A stretch of DNA of 64,000 bases from CAYPHY01 sp964410625 (GCA_964410625.1 CAYPHY010000027.1:6972-70971), one strand, 5' to 3'. Numbered from the stretch's first letter, positions 49,890-58,510 are shown. Numbers and translations: made by a program. Notes: generated from the letters alone by a model not told the origin.

Positions 49890-50939
49890 ATGGGCCAAGT
49901 CCTTGTCTTTCAGCAACCCCGCCAAATCACCTTTGAGGAAGAGGAAGATCGGCCGCTGGCCGCTAACGAAGTGCGCCTGCAATCCCTCTACTCCGGCATC
50001 AGCGCCGGGACCGAGCTAACCGCCTATCGGGGCAGCAACCCTTATCTCCACAAGCAGTGGGACGAGGGGCGGCGGCTCTTCGTCCCCGCCGAGCAAACCT
50101 CCCTAACCTACCCTGTGCGCGGCTGGGGGTATGAGGAGGTCGGCCGCATCATCGAAGTGGGCGACGAGGTGGACGATCTGGCCGTTGGCTGGCGCATCTT
50201 CGGCACCTGGGGCCACCGCACCCACCACATCGTCAGCGCCGACTACGCCCGCCAACGCCTGATGCCCGAATCCCTGGATTCGATCCTCGGCATCTTCTCC
50301 CATCTCGGCGCAATCGCGCTCAACGGTATCCACGACGGCCGTATCCGCCTCGGTGAAACCGTCGCTGTCTTTGGCCTCGGCGCATTGGGGCAGATTGTCG
50401 CCCAGGCCGCTCGCCGCTCCGGGGCAAAGGTGATTGCCGTAGACCTCCATGATGTCCGTCTGGAGATGGCGGGGGAACTGGGGGCGGATGTGGTGCTGAA
50501 CGCGGCAACGGAAAAGACGGCCGAAGCGATCAAAGCGCTGACCGACGGCCGAGGCGCGGATGTTTGTTTTGAAGTCACTGGCTCCACTCGTGCGCTCAAC
50601 GAAGCAGTGCGGGCGGCCGCTTATTCGGCGCGGGTGGTAGCGATGGGCTTCTTCCAGGGGGAAGCGCAAGGGCTTTATCTGGGCGAAGAGTTCCACCACA
50701 ATCGCATCAACCTCGTCTGCTCGCAAATCTCCGGCGTAGACCCGGAACTCAACTACCGCTGGGACCGCCTGCGCCTGGCGCGGACGGCGATTGACCTGCA
50801 AGCGGAGGGAGTGCTGAATTTACAACCCCTGATCACCCACGTCGAGATGTTTGAGAATGCGGCCGTTCTCTTTGAAACCCTCGACCATTCGCCGGAGCAG
50901 GTGGTGCAGGCGGTGATTGGGTTTGCGGAGGGGGATTAG
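49890..50939 (+). CDS. Zinc-type alcohol dehydrogenase-like oxidoreductase (MDR family)
   Basis: This is a 349 aa cytoplasmic medium-chain dehydrogenase/reductase. The GroES-like half contains SLYSGISAGTELTAYRGSNP and VRGWGYEEVGRIIEVGDEVD. The Rossmann half has GETVAVFGLGALGQIVAQAA and VIAVDLHDVRLEMAGELGAD. The catalytic-zinc Cys of the classic family is replaced by Ser (SGISAGTE), as in many sugar-linked MDR proteins paired with Gfo/Idh/MocA partners. The start is ATG 49890 with TAGGAGA 5 nt upstream; the earlier frame opening at TTG 49863 is inside the repeat. It forms a putative operon with the next gene, 132 bp downstream across a repeat run, perhaps for modification or breakdown of a sugar-like compound. 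Confidence 0.86.
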   Translation: MGQVLVFQQPRQITFEEEEDRPLAANEVRLQSLYSGISAGTELTAYRGSNPYLHKQWDEGRRLFVPAEQTSLTYPVRGWGYEEVGRIIEVGDEVDDLAVGWRIFGTWGHRTHHIVSADYARQRLMPESLDSILGIFSHLGAIALNGIHDGRIRLGETVAVFGLGALGQIVAQAARRSGAKVIAVDLHDVRLEMAGELGADVVLNAATEKTAEAIKALTDGRGADVCFEVTGSTRALNEAVRAAAYSARVVAMGFFQGEAQGLYLGEEFHHNRINLVCSQISGVDPELNYRWDRLRLARTAIDLQAEGVLNLQPLITHVEMFENAAVLFETLDHSPEQVVQAVIGFAEGD

Positions 50940-51055
50940 AGATTGGAGACTGGAGATTAGGAGACTAAGAGATTGGTGTATCGGTGTATTGGTATAGTAA
51001 TACACCAATACACTAATATACCGACTACTGCCCACTGACAACTGCCAACTATTAA
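50938..51055. repeat. Repeat run between dehydrogenase and Gfo/Idh/MocA gene
   Basis: GATTGGAGACTGGAGATTAG units, then GGTGTATCGGTGTATTGG facing CCAATACACTAATATACC, and CTGCCCACTGACAACTGCC. These are the same building blocks found in frame inside coding genes at 14977-15105, 17329-17405 and 30896-31004. Confidence 0.7.
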
Positions 51056-51071
51056 TACTAAAGGATACCCC

Positions 51072-52091
51072 ATGCACCCTCTCCGTACTGCCATTCTCGG
51101 TTGTGGCGGTTTTGCTCATAGACATATGCAGGTGCTGGCTACGCTGCCGGATGAAATTGAAATGGTGGCCTTCAGCAGCCGCAGCGAAGCAAGTGCCAGA
51201 GCCTTCTCTCAACAGTACACCAACGGCCGCGCCTCCATTTTCACTGACCACCACGACCTCTTGGAGCAAGTAGACCTCGACCTGCTGCTGATCACCCTGC
51301 CGCCTTATGCCCATAGTGATGAGGTGGAGCTGGCGGCCGAACGCGGCATCCACCTCATGCTCGAAAAGCCAATTGCGCTGACCTCCGACCACGCCTGGCA
51401 AATGGTCGAAGCGGCCGAACGCGCCGGAATCAAGACCCAGGTCGGCTTCAAACTGCGCTTTGGTGAGGCGGTGGAAGGGGTGAAAGCGTTACTCGATTCC
51501 GGCGAAGCGGGACCGCTGGGCTTGATGTCCGCCCGCTACTTCTGCAATGCGCTCCATGCCCCCTGGTGGCGCGACCGCCAGAAGTCGGGCGGGCAGTTGG
51601 TCGAGCAGGTGATCCACCTGGTAGACCTGTTGCGTTACTTCATGGGCGAACCGGAGCTGGTCTACGGCCGCCAATCCAACGTCTTCCACCGTGACCTGCT
51701 CGACTATACCGTCGAGGATGTCAGCGCGACCATCTTCGGCTTCCCCAATGGCGGCACGGGGGTCATTTACGCTACCAACGGCGCAATCCCCGGCCGTTGG
51801 ATCAGCGACTTTCGGCTGGTGGCACAGCATCTGACGGCCGACTTCAGCGACGCCAACCACGTTATCGTGACTTTTACCAGCGGAGCGGATCGACCGCCGC
51901 TGACCATCGCCTCCGAACGGGACCAGCTTGCGGCCGAATGGCGCGATTTATTGAACGCCATTCGCACCGACAGTGAGACCCGCATCCCTCTCCGCGAAGG
52001 CGCGAAAACGCTTGACCTGGCGCTGGCGGCAACCAGATCGGCCGAAAGCCAGCAACCTGTTTCCTGCTCTTTCGCGTCCTTCGTGGATTAA
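51072..52091 (+). CDS. Gfo/Idh/MocA family NAD(P)-dependent oxidoreductase
   Basis: This is a 339 aa dehydrogenase. The N-terminal Rossmann motif is RTAILGCGGFAHRHMQVLA and the family signature LMLEKPIALT supplies the EKP Lys. The C-terminal alpha/beta domain has GGQLVEQVIHLVDLLRYFMG, where the H of HLVD is the usual substrate-site His. The substrate is probably a sugar, inositol or their derivative. The SD AAGGATA lies 6 nt before ATG 51072. The last nine residues (SCSFASFVD) fall in TTTCGCGTCCTTCGTGG DNA, probably repeat-derived, so the ancestral C-terminus may have been slightly shorter. Likely works with the upstream MDR enzyme. Confidence 0.88.
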   Translation: MHPLRTAILGCGGFAHRHMQVLATLPDEIEMVAFSSRSEASARAFSQQYTNGRASIFTDHHDLLEQVDLDLLLITLPPYAHSDEVELAAERGIHLMLEKPIALTSDHAWQMVEAAERAGIKTQVGFKLRFGEAVEGVKALLDSGEAGPLGLMSARYFCNALHAPWWRDRQKSGGQLVEQVIHLVDLLRYFMGEPELVYGRQSNVFHRDLLDYTVEDVSATIFGFPNGGTGVIYATNGAIPGRWISDFRLVAQHLTADFSDANHVIVTFTSGADRPPLTIASERDQLAAEWRDLLNAIRTDSETRIPLREGAKTLDLALAATRSAESQQPVSCSFASFVD

Positions 52092-52104
52092 CTACATTAC
52101 AACT

Positions 52105-52217
52105 TTAGGACTTCGCATTTTTGACACGAATGGCACGAATAACACGAATTTTGCCTTCTATTTTCGTGAAATTCGTGTCATTCGTGTCGGAAAAATTATT
52201 AACTTCGTAAGTCCTAA
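52105..52217. repeat. Palindromic element, CACGAAT family, copy 2
   Basis: TTAGGACTTCGC and ACTTCGTAAGTCCTAA are the ends; GACACGAATGGCACGAAT and ATTCGTGTCATTCGTGTC are the inner arms. Partner of 35096-35207, with the flanks inverted relative to the core. It may also end the transcript before the convergent protease gene. Confidence 0.8.
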
Positions 52218-52241
52218 ACTTCAAACATGCTTCCTGATCTA

Positions 52242-55200
52242 TTACTCTATAGCATGACCTTCATGCCTGGAAACAAGCCGTGATGTAGACGAATCCCTTT
52301 TCGGATCGTCAATCTTTCTGCCCTCGATCCGTTCCACATCCATGCTAATCGAGCGTGATTTTAGATCGCTGGACGTATAGACGGCCGTGACATCCAGTTC
52401 ATGCGAGCTGACAATTTCCAGGAAGCCGATTGTGATCGGCAGATCGACGGCTGGAACTGCGCCGAGGAGCAATTCGCTAATGCGCTGGCAGTCGTCCATC
52501 GTGGCGCTGTGCGGCGGGAGCAGAATGCGATCGGCCGCCTTGCGTGTTGCCACCTTCGGTTCACGGCCGTTCACCGCCCCGGCAAACACCAAAGGAGTGA
52601 CATACTTCACAACTTGCACCTCAACATCGTGGTAATTGTGGATGTTAATTTCGGTGGCATAGCGGCCCGGACGCACAGGGGCCTGCTCGCACTTGCATTT
52701 CCCTTGAATACCGCAAACAAACTTCACACTATAGCTGTATCTGCCCCTTTTCGCCGGCGGCGTGGGCTGAAGCACAACAGACGGCCGTTCCGGCTGGGTG
52801 ACAACCAATCCTGGTAGCTCATCTGACTGCGGATCGCAGGCGACATCCTGGGTATAGGAGCCATCCCCCTGATCCTGAACAGCCCCAAGCAACTCACAGC
52901 CCGCATGAACCTGCACATCGAACGAATCGCTGCGCCCTGGGCCAAGATAGTTACCATAGCGATCTCGTGGCGTAAAAGTCACGCGCACGCGGATGCGGCC
53001 GTCGGGCAGTGTGCCAACCGGTTCGGCCGTTACCTGCGTATTATCCGGATCAATACCGATGGAAACGAAGATAGACCACGATGCTTCGCGCGTGGCAATA
53101 CAATCCTCGCCATAGGTGGCCAACGCGCGGAATGTATAATTACCCTCCACACGCATCAATTCTGGTAATGGATTGCCATAGATACCGGCTGGTTCAAATA
53201 TGCCGAAGGTGTGGGCCGGGTCATCATGCAGTTCATAAGTCTCCGTCACATAGCTGGCCACTGGCGTGCCGGAAGTCGCTTCGAGCGCCATCAACGTTGC
53301 CTGTCGTGCCGGGATGATGTCCCCATCAATTGCCAGCGGCGGCCCCAACTTTGATTTGACCAACACATTGCCAACGCTGTCCGACGGCCGTGTTACCGTC
53401 AGCATCACTTTTGCATGATGGGGCGTGCTATTGTCCGGATATTTCAATTCGACCAGCGGGTTTACCACATCACCGGAATAGAAGGTCTGCGCATAGCGCA
53501 CATGGCGCAACAACGGCCCGCCTTTGGCAATGACACTCACAAAGTAATGAACATCCACCGCCTGAGTGGCGGCCGCCATATCATCTACGTCTACATGAGA
53601 AGCGACCGCCGGTATAGGGATAGGCTGTGGACGCACCACCCTGACCTGCCAGACGCCATCGCGCTCGCCATCATAAGGCAAGTTAGCCCGTAAGTACGTC
53701 CATGTGCGGCCGGTGGCGTCTTCTACGGCGGGAGAACCGCTGGTAATGATCGCTCCCGCAGGAGAAATCAACTCCAGCAACAAGGAGGCGTTTGCCTCTG
53801 CCCAACCCAGAACAATGGTGATCGTTTCCTCCCCACACACATGAAATGGGATGGGTGCGGCCGCGTCCTGGCTGGCTGGCAGGAAGTACTCAGGGTCCAT
53901 CAATTCCCCGGCTTCGAAGATGTCGCCAAAGGCCAGGGCAAAAAACTTCTTCAATTCCAGGCCGGTCCCGGCACGGGTGTAAAGACCATCATGCGATTGC
54001 GCCAGGCGGTTGAGCAGCGTTCCATCCAAACTCGATTCGGTGCCAAAACCAATCACATGGATATCAATGCCGCCCAAAGAAGGCTCGACCGCCTCCACCA
54101 TGGGCGGGGTGTTCTGCAGGCCATCGCTGAGGACCAAGATCGTGCGCGGATTGGCCCCAGGCGCAGGAAACTGTAGCCGGGCGCCATCCAACCCGCCACC
54201 AATCGTCGTCCACCCGTCCGGAGTCAGGCCGCCGACAATCCCGCCGGAATAGGGGGCTGGACCGATCAAGGTATTCTTCGCCGTGCCGTTGACGGCCGTC
54301 AGGGTAAAATCAGCCGGCGAGCTGGCCGTGGTACTGAACGATTCCAGGCCAATCCGGTTTCCACTGCCCTCGCGGATCAATTGCACGAACAGCGAAGCGG
54401 CATCACGAGCTTCCTCGATCTTGGTCCTACCCGTTCCGGCAGCGGCCGACATGCTACCGGAGCGATCAAAAACAATCATCACATCTTGTGCTGGCGAAGG
54501 CTGCGGCGTAGTGGCGATATCCTGTAAAATGGTTGATGTTGGGAAATAGCGCAGCGAGCAAGAACTCCCATTCGACAAGACACCCACAATCCGACCGGCC
54601 GTATCAAACAAACCGGAACCGGAGCTACCACCAGAAACGTCAATATCAGTGAAGACACCGCCAGGGCCGCTGCTATTGACCGTCTCAAAGCCCGGATGAG
54701 GGATGGAGAGTTTTTTGACTGCCCCGTTTGGATGATGAATCCCGTAGACCTGTTCGCCAGGCGCGGGAATACTATCCCGCATGGTCAGCGGCGGCACGCC
54801 AATACCGGCCGGGGGTACTTTCAATTGGAGGATGCAGTAATCAAAGTAGGTGCCACCTACTGTCTGATTCCGGAACTTAAGCACCTTGATTACTTTGAAG
54901 AAGCGCGGGTTATAGCCCGCCGGTTTGCCGCCGCCACAAGTCGTCTGGTAGTCAAATGACACCGAGCTGGTTAATGCCTCAATCTCCGGCACGGGCAGGC
55001 AATGACCCGCTGTGATCACCGTATCCGGCCCAATGCACGTTACCGAACAAGTGGAGACGCTGCTGCCATGAACAGTCAATATCATCCCCACGCTCTGGGC
55101 AACCGTCCGGCGAATATCCCCACCCGGTATACAATCAACGTTCTCCCAGTTTGGTGGACTACTGCAAAACCAGAAGGGATCATAAGTTGGCTCGGCATAG

Positions 55201-55622
55201 CTGCCAGACACCAAGAAGGGATCACAATTGGAAAAACTGGGGTGGCCGGGGTCGCCAGGAAGGCTTTCGCCTCGGCCGTATAGATCTATCTGCACGCTAC
55301 CGCTAGATGCCCCATCGGTGATGTAGCGGATTGGCACATTGCCCCCGGGAAAGGCGGTGATGTTAATCGGCCGTGTCCAGAAGTTGCTGCCATCCGCGGC
55401 CGTAAACACATCCATATCATAGCCCAAATCCACCTCCAGGCGATTAGCCGCCGGTAAATTGGCGTTTACAACATGCAGCATCAAAAACTTTGTGCCACCC
55501 GGTGCGGGTGTGTGGGTAAATGAGTGCGCCCAGGTGTTGGGCGAACTCTCCGGTACTCCGGAATCCGGTCCTATCGTGGTCGCCGGTGAAACGCTTTGTA
55601 CACTTCCAACATTGTGAGTCAT
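52242..55622 (-). CDS. Trypsin-like serine protease fused to VWA domain
   Basis: This is a 1126 aa multidomain protein. Residues about 170-370 form a chymotrypsin-fold protease with several Cys, of lysyl-endopeptidase/glutamyl-endopeptidase type: His207 in VITAGHCL, Asp261 in TYFDYCILQL, Ser334 in VSGGSSGSGLF. A von Willebrand A domain follows (about 379-560) with MIDAS VMIVFDRSGSMS (Asp386, Ser388, Ser390) and TILVLSDGLQNTPP. The remaining 560 residues are beta-rich repeats, including FTPRDRYGNYLGPGRSD of filamin/Ig type. No signal peptide is visible, even in the longer frame from 55808. The start is ATG 55622 with AAGGAG 8 nt upstream. It is divergent from the EAD1 gene, 241 bp away. Protease plus VWA parts beside an EAD protein resemble components of STAND-type conflict systems. 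Confidence 0.85.
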   Translation of the reverse strand: MTHNVGSVQSVSPATTIGPDSGVPESSPNTWAHSFTHTPAPGGTKFLMLHVVNANLPAANRLEVDLGYDMDVFTAADGSNFWTRPINITAFPGGNVPIRYITDGASSGSVQIDLYGRGESLPGDPGHPSFSNCDPFLVSGSYAEPTYDPFWFCSSPPNWENVDCIPGGDIRRTVAQSVGMILTVHGSSVSTCSVTCIGPDTVITAGHCLPVPEIEALTSSVSFDYQTTCGGGKPAGYNPRFFKVIKVLKFRNQTVGGTYFDYCILQLKVPPAGIGVPPLTMRDSIPAPGEQVYGIHHPNGAVKKLSIPHPGFETVNSSGPGGVFTDIDVSGGSSGSGLFDTAGRIVGVLSNGSSCSLRYFPTSTILQDIATTPQPSPAQDVMIVFDRSGSMSAAAGTGRTKIEEARDAASLFVQLIREGSGNRIGLESFSTTASSPADFTLTAVNGTAKNTLIGPAPYSGGIVGGLTPDGWTTIGGGLDGARLQFPAPGANPRTILVLSDGLQNTPPMVEAVEPSLGGIDIHVIGFGTESSLDGTLLNRLAQSHDGLYTRAGTGLELKKFFALAFGDIFEAGELMDPEYFLPASQDAAAPIPFHVCGEETITIVLGWAEANASLLLELISPAGAIITSGSPAVEDATGRTWTYLRANLPYDGERDGVWQVRVVRPQPIPIPAVASHVDVDDMAAATQAVDVHYFVSVIAKGGPLLRHVRYAQTFYSGDVVNPLVELKYPDNSTPHHAKVMLTVTRPSDSVGNVLVKSKLGPPLAIDGDIIPARQATLMALEATSGTPVASYVTETYELHDDPAHTFGIFEPAGIYGNPLPELMRVEGNYTFRALATYGEDCIATREASWSIFVSIGIDPDNTQVTAEPVGTLPDGRIRVRVTFTPRDRYGNYLGPGRSDSFDVQVHAGCELLGAVQDQGDGSYTQDVACDPQSDELPGLVVTQPERPSVVLQPTPPAKRGRYSYSVKFVCGIQGKCKCEQAPVRPGRYATEINIHNYHDVEVQVVKYVTPLVFAGAVNGREPKVATRKAADRILLPPHSATMDDCQRISELLLGAVPAVDLPITIGFLEIVSSHELDVTAVYTSSDLKSRSISMDVERIEGRKIDDPKRDSSTSRLVSRHEGHAIE

Positions 55623-55740
55623 GATACATCTCCTTATCGAAAATTGTATTACTGGAAAGCAAGTGGAGCGATGTAAGTTGATGAGGCTAAATACGCCGTC
55701 GTTCAGTTGCGGGAGACACTTCTGATCCAATAAACGCGAT

Positions 55741-55779
55741 AGCCCACCCTTTTTCCACACCCTTAGCCCACCTTTTCCA
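55741..55779. promoter_or_regulatory. Two 24 bp-spaced direct repeats between the divergent protease genes
   Basis: AGCCCACCCTTTTTCCA (55741-55757) and AGCCCACCTTTTCCA (55765-55779) are 24 bp apart, about two helical turns. They lie 20 bp upstream of the -35 of the EAD1 gene and 119-157 bp upstream of the trypsin-VWA start, so they could control both. Confidence 0.4.
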
Positions 55780-55799
55780 TAACCATTCAAATTCACCGC

Positions 55800-55828
55800 T
55801 TGCAACAAGAGATGCGCAATGCTACTAT
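55800..55828 (+). promoter_or_regulatory. Sigma-70-like promoter of the EAD1 gene
   Basis: TTGCAA (55800-55805), 17 bp, TACTAT (55823-55828). The start would be near 55835, about 30 nt before ATG 55864. Confidence 0.45.
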
Positions 55829-55863
55829 GCTCTGATAGGTAAGTAATATGTACGGGGATAAAT

Positions 55864-56904
55864 ATGAACCTGGGGAAACTGCTTGAATACCTCGACCACT
55901 ACTTCAGTCTCGACGAGATGAAGACCCTTTGTCTCATCCTCGGCGTGGACTATGACGACCTGGGGGGTGATGGACAACGGGGGAAGGCACGAGAGCTGAT
56001 CCAGCATATGCAGCGGCGCGGCCGTCTCGATCAACTCGTCGCCGCTGTCCAGCAGGAACGGCCGCATCTTAATTTCAGCGACCTACAACCACACCAAGCA
56101 GCCCCCGCCCCCATCGCTCCTGCCCCGCCCACCCGCGAGGAGTGGCGACAACGTCCGGCCGCCGGAGGGGACAGCATCAGCAACTATCGCGGCGGCGCGG
56201 CCACGCTTGGTTGTCTGGTCGTGGATCGCAAGAAGACCAGCCCGAAGGATTTGCAAACCCCTTATCGCGTCTACCTGCTCTGTGACGCCAGTGGGCTGAC
56301 GGCCGCCACCTCCACCGCGCAGCCCGGCGATCCCATCCTACAGCCCGGCCAGGGTGATGGCGGTCTGGCAGCGCTTGATGCCATCGCTACCCTCTCCCAA
56401 TGGACACGGCCGACGGGCGACAACAATCTGGCCAGCGCCCATTTATCGGCCGCCATTGCCCAAGTGAAAAACCTCAACGATGTCGCGCCGGAGATTCGCG
56501 GCCGAGGGATTCCACAGGGGACACGACCGCCAACCGTTGGCATGAGCGTCGCCGGAGTCGGCCGCACCAGTGGACTGGTAACAGGGACGATTCTCGCCAC
56601 CGAAGCAAGCGAAAGCGTCCCCTGGCCCATCGGCCAGGTGATCAACCCGCAAAACACCGGCGATGGCTCCGGCTATTACCCCATTCTCTTTGGCGATCTG
56701 ATCGTCACCACGACGATGGTGGAGGCTGGAGATTCCGGCATGGTCTTGCTCGACGACGACAATTACGCCATCGGCCTCGCCTTTGCCGGTAGCGATCAAT
56801 ACTCGCTCTTTATTCCTTTGCCCAAAATTCTTAGACGGTTAGAAGTTGAACTGGTGACGGCCGAGATGTGGCAATCACTAAAAGCCGGAACCCCTTACGA
56901 GTAA
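55864..56904 (+). CDS. EAD1 domain fused to a Nal1-like peptidase fold with changed catalytic residues
   Basis: This is a 346 aa cytoplasmic protein. Residues 1-72 are an effector-associated domain 1 (EAD1): LLEYLDHYFSLDEMKTLCLI, LGVDYDDLGGD, ARELIQHMQRRGRLDQLV and the closing RPHLNF. EAD domains are death-fold-like adaptors that pair effectors with STAND regulators in bacterial conflict systems. After a Pro/Ala linker (76-92), residues about 105-330 have the Nal1-like trypsin fold: GDPILQPGQGDGG, VAGVGRTSGLVTGTI, and Ser291 in VEAGDSGMVLL with YAIGLAFAGS. The catalytic His expected in the NNHV-like segment before GDPILQPG is Ser143 (CDASGLT). The Asp expected in the DAAIA-like segment is Ser195 (HLSAAIAQV). 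Only the Ser is kept, so it is probably a pseudo-peptidase, or it uses another mechanism. Confidence 0.82.
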   Translation: MNLGKLLEYLDHYFSLDEMKTLCLILGVDYDDLGGDGQRGKARELIQHMQRRGRLDQLVAAVQQERPHLNFSDLQPHQAAPAPIAPAPPTREEWRQRPAAGGDSISNYRGGAATLGCLVVDRKKTSPKDLQTPYRVYLLCDASGLTAATSTAQPGDPILQPGQGDGGLAALDAIATLSQWTRPTGDNNLASAHLSAAIAQVKNLNDVAPEIRGRGIPQGTRPPTVGMSVAGVGRTSGLVTGTILATEASESVPWPIGQVINPQNTGDGSGYYPILFGDLIVTTTMVEAGDSGMVLLDDDNYAIGLAFAGSDQYSLFIPLPKILRRLEVELVTAEMWQSLKAGTPYE

Positions 56905-56963
56905 GCAATCCTTATCCCAATCTCTAATCTAGCTACCTTTCAATTCTCTACAAAACAAACAAA

Positions 56964-57016
56964 GGACGCGGACAAATGCTGATTTAATCCGTGTTCGTCC
57001 GCGCTTGTCCGCGTCC
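56964..57016. repeat. Inverted repeat GGACGCGGACAA
   Basis: Arms GGACGCGGACAA and TTGTCCGCGTCC with inner repeats GCTGATT and ATCCGTGTTCGTCCGCG. It lies between the convergent EAD1 and zinc-ribbon genes and can terminate or insulate both. Confidence 0.65.
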
Positions 57017-57033
57017 AAATATAATTACCAACA

Positions 57034-57741
57034 CTAAATATCCTCAAAGCGAGAATCGTCCAAACGGCGGCGATTGGCATCCTGCTCATCGGCCGTATCC
57101 GCTACCCTTTCGTCCGGCACATTCCACATCGCCTCCGCCTGGGCCAACGCTTCGGCCGACGCCGGACGAATCATTGCCCAACGGCGGCAGTGGGGACAGC
57201 GATCCAGCCGCACACCGATCAGCCGCACGCTCCAGGCATGGATGGCATAAGGACGGCCGCAATGGGGGCAGATCGTCCCACCCAAGAAGCCATACCCCCG
57301 CCGGTCATTACGCATGAAGAGAAAGCGAGCAAGGGTAAACAGCAGGACCGCGCCGAGGATAAAGAACAGCAAATTATTGCTACTCTGCTGAGTGAGAAAT
57401 TGGCGCGAGATGGTATTCGATTGCAGCGTTTCGCCAGCGGCCGTATATCCCACTGCCCGCAGCGTGCGCGTCCCCGAACCATAGTCATAGGTGTTGAACG
57501 TCAGGCTAAATGGCGCGGCCGAATCTTCGCCAATCACCTGATCATCCAGCAAAAACTCCACCCGCACCAGATCATCCGGCCCAATGGCGCGAAGCTCAAA
57601 CCGCCCCCCAATCCGCGCCCCAATGCTCGTCCCTACCCGCCGGCTCAGGTCTAGTTCTAGCGGGGGTTGCTCAACCTGAATAGCAATAAGAGATAGGAAG
57701 AAGAAAAAGGAAAGTATAATTTTATCGAAGAACATAACCAT
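57034..57741 (-). CDS. Membrane protein with extracytoplasmic Ig-like domain and cytoplasmic zinc ribbon
   Basis: This is a 235 aa protein. It has a signal peptide or first helix (IILSFFFFLSLIAIQ, 8-22), then an Ig/Big-like domain (about 30-115, LVRVEFLLDDQVIGEDSAAP, a pattern common in extracellular Ig domains). A TM helix spans about 123-142 (LLFFILGAVLLFTLARFLF), followed by a cytoplasmic treble-clef or zinc ribbon with CPHCGRPYAIHAW and RCPHCRRW. The last 50 residues are acidic and disordered. No function recognised; the layout suggests a receptor-like or assembly protein. Its ATG (57741) shares one base with the stop of the upstream gene (TGATG), so the two are translationally coupled and likely act together. 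Confidence 0.72.
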   Translation of the reverse strand: MVMFFDKIILSFFFFLSLIAIQVEQPPLELDLSRRVGTSIGARIGGRFELRAIGPDDLVRVEFLLDDQVIGEDSAAPFSLTFNTYDYGSGTRTLRAVGYTAAGETLQSNTISRQFLTQQSSNNLLFFILGAVLLFTLARFLFMRNDRRGYGFLGGTICPHCGRPYAIHAWSVRLIGVRLDRCPHCRRWAMIRPASAEALAQAEAMWNVPDERVADTADEQDANRRRLDDSRFEDI

Positions 57742-58445
57742 CAGATTTGGGCTTTATCAGGATGACCTGTGATCTTGCTAGACGGCCGCATTTCCCTCGG
57801 TTCGGTCGTCCACAGTAGAATCCCCTGCCAGATACTAATCACCACACCCAACAACACAACACCCCCCTCTATGTCCGGCAGCAAATAAACGAACAGGGCG
57901 GCAATACCTGCTACCACGTATAGACCATTCAATAGGCGAGGCAGGCGGCGAGTTGTCCAACCGGCCGATCCGAGCAGCACAAACACCCAGCCCAAGATAT
58001 GCCACCCGGTAGCACTCAATCCCGCCACAAGAGTCGCCCATACAGTAAGAACCGTCGTAGACATCTGTAAATTCAGCTCTGGATGCAGCAGATGATAGTG
58101 ACGATTGGCGGAGCGGATACAAGCGACAGCGACCATCATCGCCGCCGCCAGCATCGCCGTCAGTAATGCCAGAGTCATCCGGTGCTGTGCTCGCTCGCCC
58201 ATGCGTTCGCGAAGCGCGAAGACGGCCGTGACCAGCGTGGCTGCCCACACCGGCCCGAACAGGAAATCAGCCAGATCATAAGCCAAGGCCCCATTAGGCG
58301 CTTGCAAATTGCCCGTCAGGTAAATCCACTGCGGAACAATAAAAGCGACTGCGAGCAGAAAAGAGGCAATCCCACCCCACTTCTGTACGCTTACGGCTGA
58401 CATGTCTTCTTCTGTTTGATCCTTGGAAATCGTACTGTTGAGCAT
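57741..58445 (-). CDS. Polytopic membrane protein (234 aa)
   Basis: The product has about six hydrophobic helices (GIASFLLAVAFIVPQWIYL, ADFLFGPVWAATLVTAVFAL, MTLALLTAMLAAAMMVAVAC, VLTVWATLVAGLSATGWHIL, LLNGLYVVAGIAALFVYLL, GVVLLGVVISIWQGILLW). It resembles DUF4386-like or other small integral membrane proteins of unknown function, but I cannot assign a family. The start is ATG 58445 with TTAGGAG 10 nt upstream. A 10 bp direct-repeat array lies just beyond (58481-58510). Coupled to the zinc-ribbon membrane protein downstream. No charged residues inside the helices suggest transport. Confidence 0.72.
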   Translation of the reverse strand: MLNSTISKDQTEEDMSAVSVQKWGGIASFLLAVAFIVPQWIYLTGNLQAPNGALAYDLADFLFGPVWAATLVTAVFALRERMGERAQHRMTLALLTAMLAAAMMVAVACIRSANRHYHLLHPELNLQMSTTVLTVWATLVAGLSATGWHILGWVFVLLGSAGWTTRRLPRLLNGLYVVAGIAALFVYLLPDIEGGVVLLGVVISIWQGILLWTTEPREMRPSSKITGHPDKAQI

Positions 58446-58480
58446 CTTTAGGGTCTCCTAATCTGCTGCACCAGAAGCAG

Positions 58481-58510
58481 GCTGTTGCTTATTGTTGCTT
58501 GCTATTGCTT
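58481..58510 (-). promoter_or_regulatory. 10 bp direct repeats upstream of the membrane-protein pair
   Basis: On the minus strand AGCAATAGCA, AGCAACAATA and AGCAACAGCC follow without gaps. The 10 bp period differs from the 11-12 bp arrays elsewhere, but the position (36 bp upstream of the start) is promoter-proximal. Confidence 0.35.
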
